64,000 nucleotides of DNA, taken from positions 11,222,001-11,286,000 of the forward strand of contig OX335657.1 of assembly GCA_946894095.1 (NCBI GenBank), in the 5' to 3' direction. The position numbers were made by a program, and so were the translations under genes. The notes beneath the pieces are model-generated. The model was not told where the DNA came from and did no database searches. It was given only the letters and a program-made list of their open reading frames with translations. Source of the stretch: Incurvaria masculella. Taxonomy: Eukaryota > Arthropoda > Insecta > Lepidoptera > Incurvariidae. Below, piece by piece: positions 31,961 through 42,895 of this stretch. The stretch's first letter is position 1; every line of letters starts with the position of its first letter.

Positions 31961-33089
31961 ATGTGGGTTTACTTGGAAGGGAAAGAAAAGGAGCCATTTA
32001 TCACTTATTTATTCATGCCTGACTTAGCGTATTCTTCATCTAATTTGGTACCTGCAAAGAAAGCAGGCGGTTCATTCGGTCGCCCTACACCGATATAATA
32101 TAAATGATTTCGATTGTTTATGCAAGTAGGATTAAGTTAAATTAACTTAATTAACCCTGAGTGCATGAATATATCAATGCATAAAAAATATATTACATAA
32201 AAATATATAAAAAAGGTTAGCGTTTGTGAGACATTTATTAGAGGGATAGTGAGGAAAGTTGCTAAAACAGACACTTCTTTCACATATCCTCACTATTATC
32301 TAATACATTCCAGCTTATTTTCGTAATACTTTTATGAGATTAAATATATAGAGGCAAAATATATGCTCGCCACTACAGTCATGTTCATGTAACTTCAAAT
32401 TTGTAGGGAGCTTTAGCAGAAATAGCGACAAACGACCGTGGCGCCATCTGATTTGACGCACACACACCCTTAAGGCTTCAACTGAGTCCAGCTTATAAAA
32501 TGTGTTGTTACAAGAAAATTGTATAAAACATGTTTTATAATTTTCGGCTGCCAGTAAACTAAACTAGAAAATAACTTAAAAACATTAGTTCTTTTCTAAT
32601 TTACAAAGGTGTTTACAAACTTTTTTTAAAGAATGCAAGCAACTCATTAATACCGTTTTGCAGTGATACATTAGTTTCTAGATAATAGTCCAAATTTTGA
32701 TATTATGATTTTTCTACTGGTGTTAATTCGCTGAGATAACAATAAAAAGTAACCCCAAAATATACACATTTTTCGGAGGTTACCGTCAGGGGTGCCTTAA
32801 ATCTTCATGGTTGAAATGGTAGCCATTACAAGTTATAGGTGGATGTTTTCTTTTATCGTATCGCGAGTCTCCCTACCGTTTCAGTAGACTCGTAAAGTTG
32901 TTTAGTAACAGCAGCTTTGAATGTATTGAAAGCCTGGTAAACAAAGGTAGGGAATGAAAGTAAGTCCTTAAAAGAAGGCGGAGAAGGATATCTTGTCTTG
33001 TATATTTACACACACATCTGTGTTTCGTATTGTATTGATTATTATTCAAGTTATTTACATCCATACCTCGCCCAGTATCTATCTTTTAT
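31961..33089. other. AT-rich stretch, nothing recognised
   Basis: CGACCGTGGCGCCATCTGAT at 32435 recurs at 48222 (a short shared phrase). Otherwise no feature. Confidence 0.45.
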
Positions 33090-33400
33090 CATGTGTTCTA
33101 CCGTATTTACCAGGGAGAATGCTCGTCGAAGCTGCATAATGCTATCCCTCAGTCCCATTTCTACCATCGCGCAACCCGGAACAGGCAGGATATGCACCCG
33201 TTCACTGTCGACATCCCAAAAATCAGAACCAACCGATCCTCTAAGTCCTTTATCTGTAGGGTCGGTAAACTATGGAATGCACTCCCTGCCGAGTTATTTC
33301 CCTCAAAGTACTACCTGAGATCCTTCAAACATGGTGTGAAGAAGCACCCGGCCGGCATGGTTTTCGCAGCCCCCTTAAAAGTTCGAAAGCCCATACCAAG
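33090..33400 (+). pseudogene. LINE C-terminal fragment, family D
   Basis: The frame reads FYRIYQGECSSKLHNAIPQS, then RNRQDMHPFTVDIPKIRTNR, then KSFICRVGKLWNALPAELFP and YYLRSFKHGVKKHPAGM. These are typical C-terminal residues of CR1/Jockey-group LINE ORF2 after the reverse transcriptase. No RT catalytic part is present upstream. It is the longest of at least six 3' remnants of this family in the window (21.2, 24.3-24.8, 29.3, 31.7, 37.4 kb). Confidence 0.7.
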
Positions 33401-33633
33401 CTCGTACCTAGGTAGCCAAGGTTCTCTTGACTGGCGCGGCGCGTGCCCGGCGTGTTCACTTGACAGCTCCCCCCTCCCACCTCTGACCAAGCACAATCTC
33501 ACCTAGAATTATGTACGTAGTTACAAACCTGCCTTGGCTGACACCGAATCCAAAATTAATAATATTATCTTTCTTTGAAGTCGGTTATTTTTATTAAAAT
33601 TTTTGTTAATTTATTGAACTTTCATCTTTTCCT

Positions 33634-33870
33634 TCCAATGCGATGGTAACAACTCGGGCGGGATTAACCTGGTAGGAGAAGGGGACCTACCGTTTTACAT
33701 GGATTCCGAAGCATCGAACAGCTCGCATTCGTGACGAAAACTTTCGCAACTAAGAAATAGAGAGAAAGCGGCGCACGTACGGTGCGGGGATTTTAACCCA
33801 TGACCTCTGGTAAGCAATGCAAGTCACCGCGCGGCTGAGCTTACTAGCCTCTCAGTCCATTTCGACTAAG
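33634..33870 (-). mobile_element. SINE with tRNA-like head, tail lost
   Basis: Plus strand shows CCAATGCGATGGTAACAACTC, TTTTACATGGATTCCGAAGC, linker AGAGAGAAAGCGGCGCACG, and head with GATTTTAACCCATGACCTC. The poly-A side of the body is missing. Confidence 0.65.
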
Positions 33871-34217
33871 GCCCTAGTCCAATATTTACGTTATCGGTCG
33901 ACTCGGGTTTGTACCGAGATGTGAAGGGCGGCGCGGAGTGTGCGAAGGACTTCGAAATCAACATTGACATTTTCTTTTATGAAAAGACGATTGTTATTGG
34001 AATCTTTTCTTTCTTTTTTCTTAGTTATCTTTTGGCTTCTTTTGTATTCAAATAATGAATATTTTATTCGAAATGCTAGTCGAAATTTTCGGACGACCAC
34101 GGGGCTCGCTTTTAAGAACGGAAGCCATGACGTAGCCACGATGCCGAAAAATATTCAAAAGTCATGACAACATAAAGTTTATCAATAACCAATAAAAGTA
34201 ATTAAGAAAACAATATT

Positions 34218-34341
34218 CCATATTCATAAAAGAAAAAATAATTTGAAATTAGAATACATGGCCAAACATTGTTTTTTTTCCATATTCATAAAAGAAAAAA
34301 TAATTTGAAATTAGAATACATGGCCAAACCTTGTTTTTTTT
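34218..34341 (+). repeat. Two-copy 62-bp tandem duplication
   Basis: CCATATTCATAAAAGAAAAA begins at 34218 and again at 34280; the copies are nearly identical, ending CATGGCCAAAC(A/C)TTG plus T run. Recent slippage or unequal exchange is inferred. Confidence 0.9.
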
Positions 34342-36114
34342 TTATTTGAAGTAGCAAGCAGTTCAAATTGTCAATTTCAGAGATAAAGACCTAATATTTA
34401 GGTGTCTTCAGTAAACATAATGAATAATTAATGAATACATTCTTTATTGTGCAATAGAGAAATCAAATAAAATTAAAAGAACAATTTAAAACAACAACAA
34501 AATTGCACAAAGGCGGACTCACTAAGAGTGATTTCTTCCAGTCAACCTCAGGGGTGATGAAGAGAGACAATCTAAAATATCTGTATAATAGCAATTTGAA
34601 AAGAAAATAATAGTAAATAAAATAAAATAAAAATTATTTGCGAAAAGGCAGAAAGTTAGTGCCACAATAAATTTGGGTATAAACTGAATTGTTAAACTCA
34701 CTAATATATATATGTACAACCAACAGATTATTTTTTTATTTTAGTCTCATTACGTGGGCCATACTAAAAGTTTCTGGAACTGGCCACTTATAATGAAAAT
34801 AATACAAAATCAATTACAAATTTGAAAAAATAACTCTCTGAGAAAATGTTTCTTTATAATTTGTCAGATTGTCAATTGCCTTTTTTTCGTGGCATAATTT
34901 TGAAAATCGTGTAGGTGTCGGCATTTCAATGGATTATGTAAACTCGAGATTTTAGATTTAGCTTTATGATTAAAGAAAAATTGAGATGTTTAGGATTTAC
35001 GAGCACGGAAGTGGCGCCGGTAAATGCGTTCCACTAAGCCATCGAAGAGGTCCTGGAAAAGCCTCTGAGAAAAACGGGTCCAACTACTTTTTACAATTGT
35101 TCTAAAAAATGCGAAAATGTATTTAACCCAGAAACTTTCGGTATGCCCTAAGTATTTCTAACATTCTGGAGTAAATTGTCTGTACCGCTCCGGAGCGGTT
35201 AAGGGGCATTAACATTTCTTTCAAAAATAATAGCCCAAGCGACATGCCACGACTCTAACACTGATCCCGCCTGCGCTCCTCTTTATTGCGCCATTAGGGG
35301 AGGTTTTAATTAAGTATTACGCTGGTGTAATTAGACATTTTTCTTTGTGTAAATAAATACACTGTGAGGTACACGTTTAAGCAGTGTACAAATCTATACC
35401 ACCGTTTGAACATCACAAGAATTGTACTCAATTCTATTGAAGAATATTAAAAAATAGTAACGATAATTCACCTAATTACTGAACACCTTTTAACAATGTT
35501 TACAATAGGCGGGCTTAATGCCGCAGGGCATTCTCTACCTACCAATCTTTGGGATGTAGAAAGATGTGCATGGCGGCAGGCAGAAATAATTTAGAGCATT
35601 TTAAAGACAACAGTATATACATAAATCACTGTTATTATAAATGTAAATAATCTTTATGTAACATATAAACAAACATAAAAATATTAACATGCATTAGAAT
35701 ACTATAATATAGATAAAATAATAATAAAAAGACTGCTATAGCAAAATCAATAAGTAATTCAGGTTATTTTTTTATCTATCGGAACATGTGGTGAAGAAGG
35801 CGACTCACGTGATACTTTGATTTGTTCAATTACATGTTTGATTCAATTTTCCAGCTCTCTTGGTTTTCAAGATATAAAAAATTGACGATTTGTCGCGAAT
35901 CGAAGTAAAGCAAGATAAAATAAGAAACTTAGTAAATAATGCTAGAACTTCATAAACATATTTCAAGGCTGAACTTGGATCAACAAGCAAATTAGGTTCG
36001 CAAGCGGAGGTCTACTGATCCCAGCGAGCACGGAAGGACGGAAGCAGAGATCGAAAGTCCGTCTGAGTCCGTAGGGCGGCAGTGAAGCCACGAGTTAGTG
36101 GAAAACGTCAACTA
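34342..36114. other. AT-rich stretch, nothing recognised
   Basis: No gene or repeat supported. Confidence 0.45.
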
Positions 36115-36230
36115 TGTTTAGTTCGCTTACGAACGGGACGCGCAACATCGAATGTTCGTTGCACTAAACGGGGTCCTGTGAGTCAGGATCGAGAATCAGT
36201 CACTAAGCGAATTAGTAAGCAAACTGACTC
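36115..36230. mobile_element. Short TIR element N, copy 1
   Basis: Ends TTTAGTTCGCTTACGAAC and TTAGTAAGCAAACTGACTC are imperfect inverted repeats; CGGGGTCCTGTG lies between. The second copy is at 46915-47015. About 110 bp. Confidence 0.45.
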
Positions 36231-36256
36231 GCCGACGCTACTGTTTTTTAATGTAT

Positions 36257-36325
36257 AAGTGGCCACACCGCCCCCATAAAAATTGAGTTTCGGTTTCTAC
36301 TCCCGTCTTTCCATACTCGCTGACT
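36257..36325 (+). repeat. Short motif M, copy 3
   Basis: AAGTGGCCACACCGCCCCCA, AATTGAGTTTCGGTTTCTAC and TTTCCATACTCGCTG match the copy at 22852. It lies 30 bases after element N; at 47 kb a copy of N is likewise followed about 560 bases later by a motif M copy. Confidence 0.55.
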
Positions 36326-37039
36326 GATCCTCTCCCCCTGCTCTATCACCCGTAAAGGAAAATTCTCCTGTAATAATACCTCTTCCTGCCATCAGCAACC
36401 CTACTGTTACGAACTTTCTATTGTCGAAATACAAACTTCGGACCAATATATTACAGGGCTCGCAACGGTGGCTCCGGATGTGTCTGCCTTTGACATTCAC
36501 TTTCTAACTTTACAAGTCCGCTCGCTATAGAGTAAAGCCGTCTTTCGAAACTCTATGTTAGCTGAAAAAGAAAAGGAAAGAACAATATAAAAGAAGCACA
36601 GTCCCTGTAATACATTGGACTGTGAATGAGACCCTTTGTTCGACTAAAGGACTGTAGGCTTATTCCAGGAATTTCTAGGAACTCCAAGCTTAGGAATCAT
36701 TGCCATAAAGCTGTAGTAAAGACGATTTTTTCGCCGGAAAACCTCGAACCATTGAAATAACCTTGATCCGGAATCTTTCCGTCGAGAAAATCGCTTTGTC
36801 AAACACTGTAAAAGCTTTTGTCTCGACCGAAAACGTTTCTGATTCTTAAGCATGTAATTCTTAGAATAGGCCTGCAGATCGTGGTCATGTTTTTGTATGG
36901 TGGAGCTCGTCGTGTTTGAGCAGAACTTCATAACGAGGCAAGAACTTCCGGCAAAGAGTATCGGATGGTCGTTAGCCGGTATCCCCCCAATGTGATTCAA
37001 TCAACGCTCATTATAATTAAAATCGAGCGTCACATCTTC
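36326..37039. other. No gene recognised
   Basis: A 118-codon minus-strand frame (36644-37000) has no recognisable domain. Unassigned, probably chance. Confidence 0.35.
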
Positions 37040-37265
37040 GAGTCGTGAGCGGATAGCGGCGCGGAGACCTGGTTTCCGTGGCAGAGGTCATGGGTTCCAT
37101 CCCCTTAGGCGGTAGAATGAAATGTGAATGAAAAGATGGTCGAAGCGGAAATGAAAAAATGTTGTTTTTTTCTAGCCAGTTGAATGTAGCCGAGGAACGC
37201 CCTGGCATGGCACCTAATTTTTTCAGGAATATCATGATATTGAATTTTACCCAACCAAATTCACG
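37040..37265 (+). mobile_element. SINE with tRNA-like head, internally deleted
   Basis: Head GGCGCGGAGACCTGGTTTCC with B box GGGTTCCATCCCC, then a jump to the body at GAATGAAAAGATGGTCGAAG, so the linker and CCCGGGTTGG part are gone. It ends ATGGCACCTAATTTTTTCAG. Confidence 0.6.
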
Positions 37266-37419
37266 GATCAACTTTTATTAGTGCAAGGGCTGATTTTTCA
37301 ATAGTCTGAAAATCAGCTAGAAAACGATTCGACTTTTCTAACAAGTTTGATAACATAATACGAGAACTAGTGCCAAATTAGCGTTGTGCAAAGTGGCTGT
37401 GAACTGATTTTTTTTATGT

Positions 37420-37580
37420 TAATCGCAGCATATGGCGTCCGCAAAAACCTCACATAAGAGATGCCCAAAGATCGAACTTTCACGGGGGCTGCGAAAATTC
37501 TCACCAAGTATGTCCATATTTTACCACCCCTACAGATAAAGGATCTGGAGGATCTTCGTTCATTCCTGATATTTTTTAAT
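37420..37580 (-). pseudogene. LINE 3' fragment, family D
   Basis: GCATATGGCGTCCGCAAAAA, GAACTTTCACGGGGGCTGCG and TACAGATAAAGGATCTGGAG are the reverse of the family D end seen at 33.3 and 21.2 kb. Too decayed to translate cleanly. Confidence 0.55.
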
Positions 37581-37680
37581 TTAAATCTATTTAATTGGTA
37601 CTACCTACGCAGGCTGCAAGCTTAGCGTTCTGTGGTTGTTTCTGTGTGTAACGCTACTGATATAATCACTACATAGTATA

Positions 37681-38145
37681 AAAAAAAACTAAAAAAACAC
37701 GCTTTTATAGCTAACCGAACCAAAAAATATAAAATAATTTTTAATTTTAAAGAGTTTATATCACAGTAGTAGAAGATCGAACAATCAATCAGAATTTATC
37801 ACCTCAAAATAAAATTATAATAAAGTTTAAGTTATTAACAAAATAATTCAATTCAGAGTAAAAAGCGTGGGGTGCTTGATAAAGTAAATGTAACAATCAT
37901 TCTATTGGCAACTATCTATGAGAGGAGAGTTATGAAAAGTAGTAAAATGCACCCCACGCTTTTTCCGCTGAATTGAATTATTTTGTTAATAACTTAAACT
38001 TTATTATAATTTTATTTTGAGGTGATAAATTCTGAATTGATTGTTCGATCTTCTACTACTGTGATATAAACTCTTTAAAATTAAAAATTATTTTATATTT
38101 TTTGGTTCGGTTAGCTATAAAAGCGTGTTTTTTTAGTTTTTTTAA
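37681..38145. repeat. Large near-perfect palindrome (about 195-bp arms)
   Basis: The left arm 37681-37875 and right arm 37949-38145 are reverse complements with only a few single-base differences (for example one extra A in AAATTCTGAATTGATTG). The arms contain AACACGCTTTTATAGCTAAC near the outside and AAAAGCGTGGGGTGC at the inside; the loop is 73 bases. The outer ACACGCTTTTAT/ATAAAAGCGTGT pair also terminates the adjacent array, suggesting a TIR element family with that end. Transcribed RNA would form a very long hairpin. Confidence 0.85.
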
Positions 38146-38228
38146 ACTATTATTTATTTTTCATTTTTTAGTTTGATTTATCAATTAGTTATTATTACTA
38201 CAGAGGATCTATAGAATAATGTATTAAT

Positions 38229-39490
38229 CCTGGCGGTCCTAATAAGGATAATGGGAAACTGTTATGAAATTATTGCATTGTCATCGGTCCTTGATACGTA
38301 TGCAAAGTTTCAAATTAAAGACTTCTGGAAACTGGTGAAAATTAATCTCAAAGATTCCATTACATTCATAGATGTATACAACCCAAGCTTATATAAAAGC
38401 GTGTTTTTAATAACTAGCTCTGTCTCTTTTTTTACTCCACTACAGAGGATCTATAAAATAATTTATTAATCCTGGCGGTCCTAATAAGGATAATGGGATA
38501 CTGTTATGAAATTATTGCATTGTCATCGGTCCTTGATACGTATGCAAAGTTTCAAATTAATCAGACTTCTGGAAAATGGAGAAAATTAATCTCAAAGATT
38601 CCATTACATACATAGTTACATACAACCCAAGCTAATAATAATTATCCTGGCGGTCCTAATAAGGATAATGGGAAACTGTTATGAAATTATTGCATTGTCA
38701 TCGGTCCTTGATACGTATGCAAAGTTTCAAATTAATCAGACTTCTGGAAACTGGTGAAAATTAATCTCAAAAATTCCATTACATACATAAATACATACAA
38801 CCCAAGCTAATAAAAGCGTGTTATCCTGGCGGTCCTAATAAGGATAATGGGATACTGTTATGAAATTATTGCATTGTCATCGGTCCTTGATACGTATGCA
38901 AAGTTTCAAATTAATCAGACTTCTGGAAACTGGTGAAAATTAAGTTCAAAGATTCCGTTATATAGATACATAGATACAACCCAAGCTAATAAAAAAGCGT
39001 GTTTTTTAGTTTGATTTATCAATTAGTTATTATTACTACAGAGGATCTATAGAATAATGTATTAATCCTGGCGGTCCTAATAAGGATAATGGGAAACTGT
39101 TATGAAATTATTGCATTGTCATCGGTCCTTGATACGTATGCAAAGTTTCAAATTAAAGACTTCTGGAAACTGGTGAAAATTAATCTCAAAGATTCCATTA
39201 CATTCATACATAGATGTATACAACCCAAGCTTATATAAAAGCGTGTTTTTAATAACTAGCTCTGTCTCTTTTTTTACTCCACTACAGAGGATCTATAAAA
39301 GAATTTATTAATCCTGGCGGTCCTAATAAGGATAATGGGATACTGTTATGAAATTATTGCATTGTCATCGGTCCTTGATAAGTATGCAAAGTTTCAAATT
39401 AATCAGACTTCTGGAAACTGGTGAAAATTAAGTTCAAAGATTCCGTTACATAGATACATACATAGATACAACCCAAGCTAATAAAAGCGT
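38229..39490 (+). repeat. Six-unit tandem array
   Basis: CCTGGCGGTCCTAATAAGGA starts at 38229, 38471, 38646, 38825, 39067 and 39313, so spacings are 242, 175, 179, 242 and 246. The shared core is about 170 bases (GTCATCGGTCCTTGATACGT, AAAGTTTCAAATTAA, TTCTGGAAACTGG, ACAACCCAAGCT). Long units carry an extra 65-70 bases with TTATATAAAAGCGTG, CTGTCTC and ACTACAGAGGATCTATA. The order long-short-short-long-long with near-identical blocks implies duplication of multi-unit segments. Several units end in AAAAGCGTG, matching the palindrome end. Confidence 0.85.
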
Positions 39491-39740
39491 GTTAAAAAGT
39501 CGCTTTCTCTGTCCCTATATCCCCATGTTCGCTTAAATCTTTAAAACTACGCAACGGATTTTGATGCGGTTTTTTTTAATAGATAGAGTGATTCAAGAGG
39601 AAGGTTTATATGCATAATAACATCCATTAAATAGTGGAGAAATACTGTTATTTTTGAGGTTTCCAATGTGATGTCGTAATAAATTACATTTTTTCCGCTT
39701 ACATTGCAAACGCAGGCTGAATCCTACGAGATTTATCGAA

Positions 39741-40009
39741 ATAATGTACTAAGTATTGTACACATTGAAAAAGTCTACAGAAAACTCCGCGATGGTATAT
39801 GTCTATCTCTTATGGATATACCACAATAAAAAATTTTTGTCATTAACTTTTAACGACAGATAATGGCTAATTTTCGAGGCGATTTTAACCAATACAGCAT
39901 TAATCCTTATCCAATTAAATACCTTAAATACATTGTTGATTTAATATAGATTTATATGGCCGTTTACAGCATATGATTTAAATGAATATTTTCGAAGATA
40001 TTACAGATT
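39741..40009. other. Helitron-associated AT-rich flank
   Basis: AAAGTCTACAGAAAACTCCG, ATATGTCTATCTCTTATGG and ATATACCACAATAAAAAA have the look of lepidopteran interspersed-element interior; possibly the continuation of the composite Helitron. No coding potential. Confidence 0.35.
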
Positions 40010-40140
40010 TAAAAATTGCGGGACGTAGGTTTGCGGCAGTACGGGCCGGCCGGGGCGGTGGGAGCGTGCCTATAAATAGTGCGTCGGAGGCTGCGGTTCT
40101 AGCACTTTGAAATATTCTTTGACTTTAAATTTAGCAGCGA
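40010..40140 (+). promoter_or_regulatory. Candidate TATA promoter
   Basis: TATAAATA at 40071-40078 is directly preceded by a GC-rich 40 bases (GGGCCGGCCGGGGCGGTGGG) and followed by GTGCGTCGGAGGCTGCGG, a layout of a strong RNA polymerase II core promoter. The presumed start would be about 40105. No coding exon is recognisable downstream before the Helitron at 40182. Inference from composition only. Confidence 0.3.
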
Positions 40141-40181
40141 TCGGACGCGTTTATTATCGGAGCTCTCTAATCTATACTCTA

Positions 40182-41537
40182 TCTATACTATTATATAAAG
40201 AGGAAAGGTTTGATTGTTTGTGTATTTGAACCGAATAGGCTCAAATACATGAACAAATAGGAAACTACTGAACGGATTTGAAAAATTATTTCACCGTTGG
40301 AAAGCTACAGTCTATCCGAGGGACATAGACTATGTTTTATCTTAAAAAAAATAGGGATCCTTACCAAAACTCCGATAACGTAACCCAAGGTGCAAAAAAA
40401 TTACCAAGAATGTTCCTTACATCGCGTGCGCTGCGAAAACTATTCACGATAGAACAAAATGATGTAGTAAATTTTATAGAACACATTATTATCTACAAAA
40501 AATGTCGCGACAGCATACATCCAACTATTATAGTTATGTCACAATAAGTGTGCATTTATTTTAAAATAAAAATTTAAATACCGCCGCTAGAAAAGGCTCT
40601 TTATTTGTACCTAGATATGAATCCTTATCAAAATAAATAAATTATTATTTAAGACTGTTTTATTACCTTTAAATTACTTTTTGAATTATTCGATTCCGAC
40701 ATTTCATTCGAAAGATATCATGAGTTTAAAAATTAGAAAAAACTTCCCTTTGACAAACTATGCGTTTTAGAGTTTGTAGGCGTCACTCAGAGATACGGGA
40801 GGGGAGTCAGTCGGCTCCCTACGCAGCAGCCGTGTGCGGAATTTAAGAAATTGTCGCTTGATAATATTTTGTCGCTTGATGATAATTAGTTTAGTAGGTA
40901 ACTAAACGCATTCAAAAAGTTCTTTTCAGAACTAGACCCATTAATATGTTGTACATTTAGTTATCCTAATAAATAAGTGACTTAAATAGTTTTTATGATT
41001 TTCGATTAAATACTTTTTAGTTGTAGGTTATAGTAGTAGATGTAGGTAGCTAATAACAGTTAAACATGTTTGAAAAATGTTACGGCTTTTCACGCGGCAG
41101 GAAGATACACTCTCCAAAGACATTCTCAAAAGCCGTAACATTTTTTAAACATGTCTAACGGCCGCGGTAATCTCAAAAGTATCATAATAACAGTTAAGCT
41201 AATTATTTAGTGAAATATAAAACAACATCAAATAATGTTTACTCCCTGACTTTAACTCAATAAATTATTTATTTAATGGCTTTGTTTTGTGGTTATGACC
41301 TTTTTAAAATAATTAATAGTATGAAAAATACATAAAAGTAAAAAATACAAAATAGAAAAAAAATACAAAAAAAATATATTCACAAAATTTGTTATTTTTA
41401 TTTCAAATATTTCAATGTAGGTTTATGCTCTTTTTTTAGGAACTGTACGTAATAAGGGGTTTATTTGTGTATCATTGTGTCAAAATAATATTTTTTCAAT
41501 TATATTATGCCCGTGCAAAGCCGGGACGGGCTGCTAG
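40182..41537 (+). mobile_element. Helitron-like element, 1356 bp
   Basis: The 5' end is TCTATACTATTATATAAAGA preceded by A, and the 3' end is CCCGTGCAAAGCCGGGACGGG then CTGCTAG (CTAG 41534-41537) followed by T. CCCGTGC...GACGGG gives the terminal hairpin, and the A/T boundaries fit Helitron integration. AAACTACTGAACGGATTTGA and TTGGAAAGCTACA are typical interior phrases. No Rep/helicase frame, so it is non-autonomous; the 71-codon frame at 40332 is not recognisable. A Penelope-type terminal palindrome lies inside at 41062. Confidence 0.7.
41062..41160. repeat. Penelope-type terminal palindrome inside Helitron
   Basis: AAACATGTTTGAAAAATGTT ACGGCTTTT at 41062 and its reverse complement at about 41128-41158 flank TCACGCGGCAGGAAG and AAAGACATTCTC. 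The left arm matches 52605-52645, the sequence in front of the Penelope-like RT relic. It is interpreted as two terminal copies joined head-to-head. Confidence 0.5.
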
Positions 41538-41729
41538 TATTAATTATAATTTCTAGGCTGACTTCGATACCACGGGTCTTTAAGCATAAACGTATTCAAT
41601 GTGCAGTGTAAAGACCGCACGTAGAATAATACAACTGGGCTCTTCTGTACATGGCATAATATGTAGGAGACTATGGGATTCGTTGTTCGTGGTTCGTAGT
41701 AGTACTGTAGTAACAGTACTTACTAGAGG

Positions 41730-41870
41730 GCAATCCCGTCTGGGTTGGTACCTTCGCATTAAGTAAAAGATGATTCAGTTCGATGTAGCCGTATAGCAAT
41801 TTAGTGTTTCATGACAGTAGGTGTATATTCATTCATGTCCAGTCACATAAACAATTATTATATATTTTTT
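41730..41870 (+). mobile_element. SINE fragment
   Basis: AATCCCGTCTGGGTTGGTAC, CTTCGCATTAAGTAAAAGAT, ATTCAGTTCGATGTAGCCGT and, after a gap, ATTCATGTCCAGTCACATAA: decayed body and tail of the SINE family. Confidence 0.55.
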
Positions 41871-42000
41871 AAGTATGCTAATGACGTTAGTCAGACGATA
41901 TACGTCAGACAGCAGGTGACAACTGGATTGTATTCATTGAATTCAAAGAACTGGGAGCATTAAACGCTTTCCCTATAGGTTTTTTAATTTAATTAATCAT

Positions 42001-42260
42001 ACGATGTGCAACGCAAGTACTATATTAGAAAATCTGAAAACTCACGGAAACGACACAAATCCGCGGGTCAAGTGTGCGAAACAATTTCCGGATGCAGTCT
42101 CTCGCTCGCGTGAGGTGAATCATTTGTCTCCCCAGGGTGGCCGCAGCGCGAGCGAGCGGGACGCCACTTACGAGGTTGCACGGAGAGGGAGCGAGAAGAG
42201 CGAAGTTTGCGAATGTGTATCGTGTAAAGAGGTCCCCTACGTAACGACCGGGTTACCTAC
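42001..42260 (+). other. GC-richer block, unassigned frame
   Basis: An 86-codon frame from 42004 covers a block with CTCTCGCTCGCGTGAGG and GGCCGCAGCGCGAGCGAGCG. No recognisable domain. It abuts the MITE at 42261. Confidence 0.2.
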
Positions 42261-42688
42261 TTAAGGTGGCTCTTCCCGACGGGACTAACTCATTCGCGAG
42301 CACGTTGCAAACCGTGCTATTGCGCTATGGGATTTGGTTTTGGTAAGATTTACGAAAACATTTATTATAAACAAAAAAATCAAGGAAAAAGCAACGTGAT
42401 TATAAATCTTCATGCATGAAACAAGCTAATGGCTAACTTTCAAAGATGTTTTTATATCACTATTTAGTAAGCTACGTCCAAAGTAATTCTATTAAATGCC
42501 CAAAACATTCGAACTTTCGGACCTTATAACGTTTTCTTCGTATACACTATATTACAATGCCAATACTAATACGAGATCTAGATCAAATAATGCTGTTTTG
42601 ACCATAATTTTGGATCTCTGACAAGAAATATACGCATGAACTTCTTTCCACGTTTGTATGGGAAGTTGAGCGAGATGGCCCACCTTAA
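42261..42688 (-). mobile_element. TTAA-flanked MITE, family B, inverted copy
   Basis: TTAA GGTGGCTCTTCCCGACGGGAC at left and TGGCCCACC TTAA at right. Relative to copies at 48577 and 59681 it is inverted and has lost about 100 bases (428 bp against 535). The interior CTGACAAGAAATATACGCATG and TTACGAAAATTTT-like parts match. Both TTAA tetramers are intact. Confidence 0.75.
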
Positions 42689-42895
42689 GGCTACAAGGAG
42701 CGTGTGAATTTTAATCAATCATAACCATCTTCTTAGATTAGACGCGAAACTTTTGGACGCATCGCGCGCGGTGTTAATTGAATTACTGTTCTTGGGTCTG
42801 TGTTGTCAAAGTTAAGCCATTTGTCCTTTCCAGTTTCCAGACGTAACTCGGACACTTGATGGATTAACGGAGTGTTTTGTGACATTTCTTTTAAA

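Larger units (their letters stand above)
37666..39740 (+). mobile_element. Composite Helitron-like element with internal palindrome and array
   Basis: It begins A then TCACTACATAGTATAAAA, the same 5' end as the 298-bp Helitron at 8460. There the start continues directly into AAGTCGCTTTCTCTGTCCC; here that continuation appears only at 39497, so about 1.8 kb sits in between: a palindrome (37681-38145) and a six-unit array (38229-39490). The right part runs through ACGCAACGGATTTTGATGCGG to the CATTGCAAACGCAGGCTGAA at 39722. No GAGCGGAGCC...CTAG end was found, so the 3' end is lost or lies in sequence I cannot recognise. Confidence 0.6.

Noticed and set aside
38229..39490. CRISPR-like or satellite-centromere array
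   Set aside because: Units are 175-246 bases with the repeats nearly abutting and no unique spacers, inside a Helitron-type element in a eukaryotic genome.
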